From CAYMKE01 sp964345135 (lineage in GTDB: Bacteria; Bacteroidota; Bacteroidia; Bacteroidales; JBBRXJ01), in NCBI GenBank assembly GCA_964345135.1, contig CAYFQI010000205.1, positions 1 through 5,054 on the forward strand: a stretch of 5,054 bases of DNA, read 5' to 3'. Below are positions 1-5,054 of this stretch, piece by piece. The notes beneath the pieces were generated by a model. It saw only the letters and a list, made by a program, of their open reading frames with translations. It had not been told where the DNA came from and searched no databases. A program made the position numbers and the translations under genes. Position 1 is the stretch's first letter. Each line of letters begins with the position of its first letter.

Positions 1-51
1 GTATTTGAGGATTTAAATTTTAAGCAACAACGAAGAAGTTGGACTTTATAG
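1..51 (+). CDS. Possible C-terminal tail of an upstream gene (partial)
   Basis: The first frame is open from the window edge to a TAG at 49-51 and encodes 16 residues (VFEDLNFKQQRRSWTL). This would fit the end of an intact gene entering from the left, but 16 codons are too few to identify a family or to prove coding. A second frame is open from 17 to a TAA at 110-112 (31 codons, ending KKVWIHDLQR) and also looks protein-like. It is preceded by an in-frame TAA at 14-16, so it could only be a broken or frameshifted tail. I cannot choose firmly between the two. The rest of 52-122 shows no terminator or other recognisable element. Confidence 0.2.
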   Translation, partial: VFEDLNFKQQRRSWTL

Positions 52-122
52 ACAGGACACTAAAGTGATTTTTATGAATAAAAAGGTATGGATTCATGAT
101 TTACAACGTTAAAAAATAAAAA

Positions 123-650
123 TTACACTAATGATAATTGCTCTTCATACTCTTTGTAATCAAATTTATCAAATAATACTAAACGGATTTTCCTGATATA
201 ATTCAGGTTAAGTATTTCATCTGTAATTGTATTGATTGCTATCATTGTTGCTTCTTTAAGAGGATAACCAAAAGCACCTGTGGAAATGGCAGGAAATGCG
301 ATGGAGTCAATTTTATTTTTATCAGCAAGATGGAGTGCATTCCTGTAACAATCGGCGAGTAGTTTGTCTTCTGGCTGATGAACACCATATATAGGGCCAA
401 GGCAGTGGATTACATATTTATTTGGAAGATTATGCGCACCGGATATCACGGCCTCTCCGGTTTTTATAGGAGCTAAAGCACGGCATTCTTCTTCCAGCCC
501 GGGTCCTGCCAAACGATGAATGGCTCCTGCTACTCCTCCACCGGATTGTAATTCGGCATTTGCTGCATTTACTATAGCTGTTATGTCAGGTTGTTCAATA
601 ATATTACCTTCAATAGCTTCAATAATAATTTTTCCAATGCGTGTTTCCAT
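123..650 (-). CDS. Macrodomain protein (ADP-ribose binding, possible O-acetyl-ADP-ribose deacetylase)
   Basis: A 175-residue single-domain macro protein, about the length of E. coli YmdB (177). Macrodomains bind ADP-ribose and often hydrolyse O-acetyl-ADP-ribose or remove ADP-ribose from proteins in the cytoplasm. Hallmarks seen are AIVNAAN at residues 25-31, the glycine-rich GGGVAGAIHRLAG at 37-49, KYVIHCLGP at 78-86, and the phosphate-binding loop AFPAISTGAFGYP at 118-130. Asn31 matches the Asn of YmdB's proposed catalytic Asn/Asp pair. The partner position, Asp in YmdB's GGGVDG, is Ala41 here. The archaeal Af1521 type of macrodomain also has GGGVA and binds ADP-ribose strongly, so binding is very likely while the hydrolytic mechanism is uncertain. 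There is no signal peptide. The ATG at 648-650 has no Shine-Dalgarno sequence, but the family's N-terminus aligns there. The gene diverges from the B12 operon and shows no functional tie to it. Confidence 0.93.
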   Translation of the reverse strand: METRIGKIIIEAIEGNIIEQPDITAIVNAANAELQSGGGVAGAIHRLAGPGLEEECRALAPIKTGEAVISGAHNLPNKYVIHCLGPIYGVHQPEDKLLADCYRNALHLADKNKIDSIAFPAISTGAFGYPLKEATMIAINTITDEILNLNYIRKIRLVLFDKFDYKEYEEQLSLV

Positions 651-695
651 ATTCTATGTCTTATTGTGATCAGATGATTAAATAAGGTTTTTTTT

Positions 696-727
696 CAAAT
701 TTTGTGCCATCCTTTTTCTCTTCCAAA
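696..727 (-). promoter_or_regulatory. Candidate Bacteroidota promoter for the macrodomain gene
   Basis: On the minus strand, TTTG at 727-724 is followed after 20 nt by AAAATTTG at 703-696. This resembles the Bacteroidota -33 TTTG and -7 TAnnTTTG elements with one mismatch (AA for TA). Transcription would start near 689, giving an untranslated leader of about 40 nt. The region is AT-rich, so chance matches are likely. Confidence 0.35.
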
Positions 728-735
728 AAAATATT

Positions 736-743
736 TAATTTTG
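736..743 (+). promoter_or_regulatory. Candidate -7 element for the B12 uptake operon
   Basis: TAATTTTG is a perfect match to the Bacteroidota -7 consensus TAnnTTTG. It lies about 30 nt before the riboswitch aptamer, so transcription would begin near 750 and include the whole aptamer. No good -33 TTTG stands at the usual 17-23 nt upstream; the nearest upstream TTTG (701-704) is 31 nt away. The position fits well, but the match alone is weak evidence. Confidence 0.4.
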
Positions 744-771
744 TTTGAATTTTGGTGGATTTTTTCCATTT

Positions 772-922
772 CAGGGAAAAAACCTTAAAATGGGAATCAC
801 GTGAAAAGCGTGAGCTGTCCCCGCAGCCGTAAGTTTTGAATATGATTCTGTACTTCTGGCCACTTTGGCAATGATGTCATGGGAAGGCTACAGAATTGAA
901 ACAAGCCGGAAGACCTGCCAAA
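772..922 (+). promoter_or_regulatory. Cobalamin (adenosylcobalamin-type) riboswitch aptamer
   Basis: The conserved core of the cobalamin riboswitch family is present in order. GGGAATCAC is at 792-800, followed by a P3 hairpin pairing CACG (798-801) with CGTG (809-812). The near-invariant GCTGTCCCCGCA is at 814-825, followed by GCCGTAAG. GCCACT at 859-864 and GGGAAGGC at 881-888 follow, and the B12 box AGCCGGAAGACCTGCC is at 904-919. A perfect 8-bp peripheral stem pairs ATTCTGTA (845-852) with TACAGAAT (889-896). P1 can form from CAGG (772-775) with CCTG (914-917). The family normally represses B12 uptake or synthesis genes when cobalamin binds, which agrees with the transport genes downstream. 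The exact 5' edge is approximate. The expression platform is not obvious because the first start codon is about 390 nt further on. Confidence 0.96.
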
Positions 923-1228
923 ACAAAATCAAATCAAAGAAACTTCGGGAAAAAGTTTCGGAAATATTCAATGTAATTTCTAATTATTTTCCGGAGAATA
1001 ATTGTAGTTGAAAGTTGACAGCTCAAATTAAGCAAGGGATATAGGCCTGTGAAACATTCCCATGCCAAATCACATGTTTGCATTTGACTTTATGAATTTA
1101 TAATGTTTTAACTGAATTCAAAACATATGAAACACCCATGACGAGTAAATTTTGACACACATGCGCATGATTATAAAAGGTTCTACTACGCTGAGCTGCC
1201 GGATAAAACAAAAAACACAAAAAACCAG
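923..1228 (+). other. Long operon leader between riboswitch and btuF-like gene
   Basis: These ~300 nt contain stops in all plus-strand frames and no convincing gene. Three potential hairpins are visible. Directly after the aptamer, GAAACTT (939-945) pairs with AAGTTTC (953-959). Its loop begins CGGG, which could touch CCCG at 820-823 in the aptamer, so this is a candidate regulatory hairpin like the one that forms a kissing contact in this riboswitch class. AATTATTTT (982-990) pairs with AGAATAATT (995-1003) around CCGG, with one G-U pair. ATGTTTT (1103-1109) pairs with AAAACAT (1120-1126). None is followed by a T-run, so I see no intrinsic terminator. CATGCGCATG at 1160-1169 is a perfect palindrome. 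Function is inferred only from position. Confidence 0.5.
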
Positions 1229-1297
1229 ATTAACCCAATTAACTTAATCAACTTAATCAACTTAATCAACTTAAAAACTTAGAAACTTAAAAACTTA
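1229..1297 (+). repeat. Tandem 9-bp/8-bp repeat just before the btuF-like start codon
   Basis: Five 9-bp units (ATTAACCCA, ATTAACTTA, then ATCAACTTA three times) run from 1229 to 1273. They pass without a break into three 8-bp units (AAAACTTA, GAAACTTA, AAAACTTA) from 1274 to 1297. An A-run then leads to the ATG at 1312. The stretch 1203-1311 has only three G residues on the plus strand (1228, 1282, 1311), so the mRNA here should be largely unstructured. This suits ribosome loading in Bacteroidota, which favour A-rich leaders over Shine-Dalgarno sites. The perfect 9-bp copies could expand or contract by slippage. Confidence 0.9.
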
Positions 1298-1311
1298 AAA
1301 AAAATAAACAG

Positions 1312-2148
1312 ATGAATAAATTAATTCTAACATTTATTATTTTATTGTTTGCAGTTTCCTGTAACCAGGGAAAACAATACAATGAAGCAACAAATAAGGA
1401 ATTCCGAATCGTCTCCCTGGCTCCTTCTATAACCAAGCAGCTTGTGCAATTAGGATTGGAAGATCAGGTTGTGGGAGCGACGTCATTTTGTCAAGTAGCA
1501 AAAAAAAATAAAGATCTTATCATTGGGAGCGCGACGGATGTGAACATGGAAAAAATTGTATTATTAAAGCCTGATATCGTGCTTGCTTCGACGTTGACAA
1601 AACCCACAACCATGAAAAAATTAAATATTACGGGTGCAATCATTGTTCAATTGGATAAAACATCATCTTTTGATGAAATATGCAATCAATTCCTGCAAAT
1701 TGGTAAATTAACCAATAAAGAAGATGAATCCAGGCAAATTATTTTGAAAGAAAAAAACAAGATTGATAGTATTCGTCAAGTGATTCCTGAAAAAGAAGTC
1801 AAACTGGATGTTTTTTTTCAAATTGGGAAAAAGCCTTTGTTTGCAGTTATTCCCGGTTCTTATATGAATGATTTAATAACATTTGCCGGAATGAAGAACA
1901 TCGCTTATGATCTAAAATATGGTATCATAAGCCGGGAAACTGTAATTACACGAGACCCAGATGTTATTTTTGTTGTAACAATGGGTATTACAGGCAGGGA
2001 AGAAAAAGAAATATGGGAACAATACAAGGATTTGAGCGCTGTTCGGAAAAATAATGTTTTTGTTCTGGATTCAGACCTTGCTTGTACTCCAACACCTACT
2101 ACATTCAGAAAAACATTGGAAATAATGGTGCATCATATTTATCTGTAA
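1312..2148 (+). CDS. btuF: Cobalamin ABC transporter, periplasmic substrate-binding lipoprotein
   Basis: A 278-residue protein of the BtuF/FepB-type (helical-backbone) binding-protein class. It should capture corrinoid in the periplasm and hand it to the BtuC-like permease. Residues 1-17 form a lipoprotein signal: MNK, a hydrophobic stretch, then AVSC with Cys17 as the lipidated residue (Ala rather than the usual Leu at -3). The N-lobe starts with RIVSLAPSITKQLVQLGL (32-49), close to the family pattern in which a Glu usually follows SPSxT; here that position is Lys42. The conserved VNMEKIVLLKPDIVLAS segment (77-93) carries Glu80, the type of lobe-surface Glu that docks onto the permease. The C-lobe has RDPDVIFVV. 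Iron-siderophore and haem binders share this fold, so the substrate call depends mainly on the cobalamin riboswitch upstream. The start is supported by the signal peptide. The stop is 10 nt before the permease gene. Confidence 0.9.
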   Translation: MNKLILTFIILLFAVSCNQGKQYNEATNKEFRIVSLAPSITKQLVQLGLEDQVVGATSFCQVAKKNKDLIIGSATDVNMEKIVLLKPDIVLASTLTKPTTMKKLNITGAIIVQLDKTSSFDEICNQFLQIGKLTNKEDESRQIILKEKNKIDSIRQVIPEKEVKLDVFFQIGKKPLFAVIPGSYMNDLITFAGMKNIAYDLKYGIISRETVITRDPDVIFVVTMGITGREEKEIWEQYKDLSAVRKNNVFVLDSDLACTPTPTTFRKTLEIMVHHIYL

Positions 2149-2158
2149 AATAAAGTTT

Positions 2159-3172
2159 ATGCGAAAAAAATACATTCATTGGTTTATATTTACAGGAAGC
2201 CTTTTGATCATTCTGATAGTTTCTTCCTTGGTGTCATTGACTTCCGGGATCATGGATATTGATATCATTGAAATTCCTGCTATTTTATCCGGGCAGGGTG
2301 GGATGGAAGCTGTGATATTAAAAGAGATCAGGCTCCCCAGGTTAATCCTGGGGTTTTCAGTAGGTGGAGCATTAAGTCTTGCTGGTTGTATACTACAGGG
2401 AATATATAGAAATCCATTGGTGGAACCTTATACGCTTGGGATATCTGGTGGTGCTGCATTGGGTGTAGCATTTGCCATTGTGTTGAATTTAAATGTTGTA
2501 TTTGGTTTGTATATGCTTCCCCTCGCTGGTTTTTCAGGGTCTTTGGTTACTATTTTTCTTGTGTATTCATTAGGAATGAGAAAAGGAAAAACAAGTATCA
2601 ACAGTATGCTGCTTATTGGTGTAATGATCAGTTTTATTGCGTCTTCATCCATGATGTTTTTAATGTCATTGACAACTTCTGAGAACCTTCACAGCATCAT
2701 CTTTTGGATTATGGGTTCATTGGATGAACCCAATAGCTTATTATTGAATATAGCATTTTATTCGGCCTTTTCCGGTCTCATCATTTCAATGTTATTTGCC
2801 CGGCCGTTAAATGCTTTGTCAATGGGAGAAGAAAAAGCTATGCATATAGGTATTAATTCAGTGGTTACTATTCGGGTGTTATTTATATTGGCATCTCTTT
2901 TAACCGGTATTTGTGTTTCTGTAGCAGGTGTGATCGGGTTTGTAGGACTTGTTATTCCCCATTTAATACGCCTGGTTGCAGGACATGATTTCAGAATTTT
3001 ACTTCCGGGGGCTTTTTTTGGTGGTGGCACTTTTCTGATTATTTGTGATATCATATCGCGTTCCGTTGTGGCACCCAGCGAACTTCCCATTGGAGTGATA
3101 ACCGGTATGGTAGGCGGATTAACTTTCATTATAGTATTATCTAATTCATACATGAAGTCAAAATTGAAATAA
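2159..3172 (+). CDS. btuC: Cobalamin ABC transporter, inner-membrane permease (FecCD family)
   Basis: A 337-residue, strongly hydrophobic protein with roughly ten membrane segments, matching the BtuC/FecCD permease family, which forms a homodimer across the inner membrane. Family hallmarks seen are RLPRLILGFSVGGALSLAG at 58-76, LQGIYRNPLVEPYTLGISGGAALG at 79-102, FWIMGSL at 182-188, LNALSMGEEKAMHIGI at 217-232, and GVIGFVGLVIPHLIRLVAGHD at 257-277. The last includes the cytoplasmic loop that contacts the ATPase. The C-terminal SELPIGVITGMVGG segment is also typical. The start lies 10 nt after the btuF-like stop, and the ATPase gene begins 5 nt downstream, so the three are almost certainly one transcript. 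The family also serves iron-siderophores and haem; B12 is inferred from the riboswitch. Confidence 0.93.
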   Translation: MRKKYIHWFIFTGSLLIILIVSSLVSLTSGIMDIDIIEIPAILSGQGGMEAVILKEIRLPRLILGFSVGGALSLAGCILQGIYRNPLVEPYTLGISGGAALGVAFAIVLNLNVVFGLYMLPLAGFSGSLVTIFLVYSLGMRKGKTSINSMLLIGVMISFIASSSMMFLMSLTTSENLHSIIFWIMGSLDEPNSLLLNIAFYSAFSGLIISMLFARPLNALSMGEEKAMHIGINSVVTIRVLFILASLLTGICVSVAGVIGFVGLVIPHLIRLVAGHDFRILLPGAFFGGGTFLIICDIISRSVVAPSELPIGVITGMVGGLTFIIVLSNSYMKSKLK

Positions 3173-3177
3173 ATATC

Positions 3178-3981
3178 ATGCAAAGGGTTTTTGAAGTAAA
3201 TAATATATCATGTGGTTATCCTGGGGAATTTATGTTGCAGGATATCCGTTTTAAAATCAATAACGGGACATTTGCCGGAATTATCGGTCCGAACGGATCA
3301 GGGAAAACAACCCTTTTTAAAGGTATATCGGGAGAACTGGCGCTAAAAAGTGGACATGTAATGCTGAATGATAAAGATGTATCGATCATGTCCAAGAGAG
3401 AAAAAGCAAAAAACATGGCTGTTGTAACGCAAACCTTTGAATTTGCAGATGTCCCGGTTGAAGATTATGTATTGATAGGACGCATGCCTTATCGTAAACG
3501 CTTTTATTTTTTTGAAACCAAAAATGATTATGAGATAGCTCATCATTACATGCAGCTTACAGATATTTATCATTTAAAAGATAAACTCATGTCACAGTTA
3601 AGTGGAGGGGAACAACAACTGGCGGATATTGCACGTGCATTGACACAAGAACCGGAGCTATTATTACTTGATGAACCGACTTCGCATTTAGACATCACCC
3701 ATCAGGTTCAAATACTAAACCTAATCCAACAATTGAATCAAGACCTTAATTTAACTGTCCTGATGATTATTCATGATCTGAACCTGGCCGGTGAGTATTG
3801 TGATTATCTTTTGATGATGAATAAAGGAACTATACATACACAGGGAACTCCTGATGAAGTATTGAATTATCAGATAATTGAAGATGTTTATAAAACTGTG
3901 GTGGTGACAAGGAAGAACCCTGTATCTAACAAACCTGTTATTTTCCTTATCTCACAAAAGGTGTTGAATCAGAATATTTAA
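3178..3981 (+). CDS. btuD: Cobalamin ABC transporter, ATP-binding protein
   Basis: A 267-residue ABC ATPase that would power the permease from the cytoplasmic side as a dimer. All nucleotide-binding motifs are intact: A-loop Tyr14, Walker A GPNGSGKT at 37-44, Q-loop Gln85, signature LSGGE at 141-145, Walker B LLLLD at 161-165 with catalytic Glu166, D-loop SHLD at 169-172, and H-loop His199 in IIHD. The sequence type (VEDYVLIGRMPY after the Q-loop, IARALTQEPELLLLDEPTSHLDITHQ) is that of the FepC/BtuD/HmuV group of metal-chelate importers. A C-terminal extension of about 65 residues follows the H-loop, as usual for this group. It starts 5 nt after the permease stop with no clear Shine-Dalgarno sequence. 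It appears to be the last gene of the operon, since a 132-nt gap with its own promoter match follows. The B12 assignment rests on context. Confidence 0.93.
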   Translation: MQRVFEVNNISCGYPGEFMLQDIRFKINNGTFAGIIGPNGSGKTTLFKGISGELALKSGHVMLNDKDVSIMSKREKAKNMAVVTQTFEFADVPVEDYVLIGRMPYRKRFYFFETKNDYEIAHHYMQLTDIYHLKDKLMSQLSGGEQQLADIARALTQEPELLLLDEPTSHLDITHQVQILNLIQQLNQDLNLTVLMIIHDLNLAGEYCDYLLMMNKGTIHTQGTPDEVLNYQIIEDVYKTVVVTRKNPVSNKPVIFLISQKVLNQNI

Positions 3982-4030
3982 AGCAGCCATTAGAATTCTT
4001 TGAAACAATCATCTCCAAGGGGGAGCAATG

Positions 4031-4065
4031 AATTTGTCATGGTTCGGTACATCTAAATTTGTCAT
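4031..4065 (+). repeat. Direct repeat AATTTGTCAT, two copies 25 bp apart
   Basis: AATTTGTCAT occurs at 4031-4040 and again at 4056-4065, separated by 15 nt. The first copy follows a small GC-rich element in which CTCC (4013-4016) can pair with GGAG (4022-4025). The repeat overlaps the promoter match at 4033-4061, because each copy contains a TTTG. It could be a regulator binding site, a by-product of the two promoter TTTG elements, or a remnant of an insertion-sequence end with internal repeats. The sequence alone does not decide. Confidence 0.75.
4033..4061 (+). promoter_or_regulatory. Candidate Bacteroidota promoter for the M16 protease gene
   Basis: TTTG at 4033-4036 and TAAATTTG at 4054-4061 match the -33 TTTG and -7 TAnnTTTG elements perfectly, with a 17-nt spacer that is within the reported range. 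Transcription would start near 4068, leaving a leader of about 46 nt that includes a small A/T hairpin, GTTTTT (4091-4096) with AAAAAC (4100-4105). This is the best promoter match in the window and suggests the protease gene is transcribed independently of the B12 operon. No terminator is seen after the btuD-like gene, so some read-through is possible. Confidence 0.55.
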
Positions 4066-4113
4066 TGCAGATTAATTCAATTATTTTTACGTTTTTGTTA
4101 AAAACACCGAATC

Positions 4114-5054
4114 ATGAAAAAAAATATTATCATTTGTTTATTGTCAGTCTTTTTGTATTTATTGTTTTTTAATCGTGCTTATAACCAGGTGCCTATAGAT
4201 TTAAACAAACCTTTGCCTTTCGATACCAGTCTCGTGTATGATTCCCTGGAAAACGGGATAAAGTATTACATCCGTCATAATGAAAAACCCAAAGAGCGGG
4301 TTAATATGCAGCTGGTAATTAAAGCCGGGTCCGTTCAGGAGACTGAAAAGCAAAGAGGGCTTGCTCATTTTACCGAGCATATGTGTTTTAATGGAACAAA
4401 ACGATTTGAGGAACAAGAACTGGTAGATTTTCTTGAACAAATGGGCATTGATTTTGGCCCGGATTTGAACGCATTTACCAGTTTGAACCTGACTGCATTT
4501 AAACTCCAGATACCTGCGGATAAACAAGGTTTAAAAGATACAGCTTTTATGGTACTCGAAGAATGGGCACGCAATGTGTCATTTGATAAAGAAGAAATTG
4601 ATAAAGAACGTGGTGTGATTGTTGAAGAATGGAGGCTTGGACTGGGAGCCCGGGATCGTTTGTTTCGAAAAATGTTTCCAGTTATATTCCAGGGAAGTAA
4701 ATATGCCGAACGGCTTCCGATCGGAAAAATGGAAGTAGTCGAAAATTTTAAATATCAAACACTTATAGATTTTTATAATCAATGGTACAGGCCAGACCTG
4801 ACCGGTGTAATTGTTGTTGGTGATATGTCTGAAACATATGCAAAAGAAAAAATAAAAAAACATTTTGCCCATATTACTATGCCAAATGATACAAAAGAGA
4901 AAGAAATTTATGAAATCCCTAATGTAAAACAAAATATTGCCAAAGTATTTACAGATAAAGAAGCATTATACAATCAATTCACCATTTATTTTAAAAAATA
5001 TGACCCTGTAAAGATTAAAACAATCAAAGATTATCGGAGCTTTGTATTGATTCC
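4114..5054 (+). CDS. Secreted zinc protease of family M16 (N-terminal part, runs off the window)
   Basis: The frame is open from the ATG at 4114 to the window end, giving 313 residues with no stop. Residues 1-22 (MKKNIIICLLSVFLYLLFF, then NRA) look like a signal peptide, so the product should be exported. The inverted zinc motif HFTEH is at 85-89 within GLAHFTEHMCFNGT, as in pitrilysin and the mitochondrial processing peptidase: His85 and His89 bind zinc and Glu88 is catalytic. The third ligand is probably Glu165 in DKERGVIVEEW, at the expected distance. Upstream, VYDSLENGIKYYIRHNEKPKERV at 41-63 matches the usual domain start. Bacteroidota homologues are often about 900 residues with paired M16 domains, so perhaps a third is visible. 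The active site is intact. The natural substrate cannot be told, and no link to B12 uptake is evident. The ATG has no Shine-Dalgarno sequence but is fixed by the signal peptide. Confidence 0.93.
   Translation, partial: MKKNIIICLLSVFLYLLFFNRAYNQVPIDLNKPLPFDTSLVYDSLENGIKYYIRHNEKPKERVNMQLVIKAGSVQETEKQRGLAHFTEHMCFNGTKRFEEQELVDFLEQMGIDFGPDLNAFTSLNLTAFKLQIPADKQGLKDTAFMVLEEWARNVSFDKEEIDKERGVIVEEWRLGLGARDRLFRKMFPVIFQGSKYAERLPIGKMEVVENFKYQTLIDFYNQWYRPDLTGVIVVGDMSETYAKEKIKKHFAHITMPNDTKEKEIYEIPNVKQNIAKVFTDKEALYNQFTIYFKKYDPVKIKTIKDYRSFVLI

Noticed and set aside
982..1003. Inverted repeat with CCGG centre as a rho-independent terminator for the riboswitch
   Set aside because: The stem is almost all A/U and is followed by GTAGTTG rather than a T-run, so it does not meet terminator criteria.
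1062..1103. A 13-codon open frame in the leader (MPNHMFAFDFMNL) as a possible upstream peptide
   Set aside because: Too short to support as coding, with no ribosome-binding signal and no conservation data; frames of this length are expected by chance.
1146..1154. TAAATTTTG as an internal promoter -7 element in the leader
   Set aside because: It has one base too many for TAnnTTTG and no TTTG at a suitable distance upstream.
1229..1297. CRISPR-like array
   Set aside because: The units are 8-9 bp tandem copies without spacers, so this is a simple short-period repeat.
2758..3183. Long antisense open frames within the B12 transport operon (2758-3183, 2428-2652, 3216-3416, 3343-3573)
   Set aside because: They lie opposite well-identified transporter genes and their translations show no recognisable domain; they are shadow frames.
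4201..4932. Antisense open frames at 4201-4527, 4365-4574 and 4579-4932
   Set aside because: All lie opposite the M16 protease frame, which has an intact signal peptide and zinc motif; the antisense products are low-complexity and unlike known proteins.

Overview
The window reads as a chromosomal segment of an AT-rich member of the Bacteroidota, probably Bacteroidales or a relative. This rests on three things: A-rich translation starts without Shine-Dalgarno sequences, matches to the Bacteroidota promoter element TAnnTTTG, and genes typical of that phylum. The phylum is an inference, since no marker gene is present.

Layout: positions 1-122 hold at most the tail of an upstream gene. A macrodomain ADP-ribose-binding protein lies on the minus strand (123-650). 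It diverges from a plus-strand vitamin B12 uptake operon, and the short gap between them (651-771) contains candidate promoters for both directions. A clear cobalamin riboswitch aptamer (about 772-922) begins the operon leader. The leader runs a further ~390 nt through potential hairpins and a 9/8-bp tandem repeat before the first gene. Three tightly packed genes follow: a substrate-binding lipoprotein (btuF-like, 1312-2148), a membrane permease (btuC-like, 2159-3172) and an ATPase (btuD-like, 3178-3981). After a 132-bp gap with a direct repeat and a good promoter match comes the first third of a secreted zinc protease of family M16 (4114 to the window end).

How the genes work together: BtuF would capture corrinoid in the periplasm, BtuC would carry it across the inner membrane, and BtuD would power this with ATP. 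The riboswitch should lower expression when cobalamin is plentiful. The outer-membrane receptor BtuB, often encoded beside these genes, is not in the window. The macrodomain protein and the M16 protease have no evident functional link to B12 uptake.

I see no convincing undescribed system. The points most worth a second look are the very long leader between aptamer and first gene, its tandem repeat, a possible competing base-pairing to the aptamer core, and the direct repeat upstream of the protease. The macrodomain also has Ala where YmdB-type enzymes have their proposed catalytic Asp.
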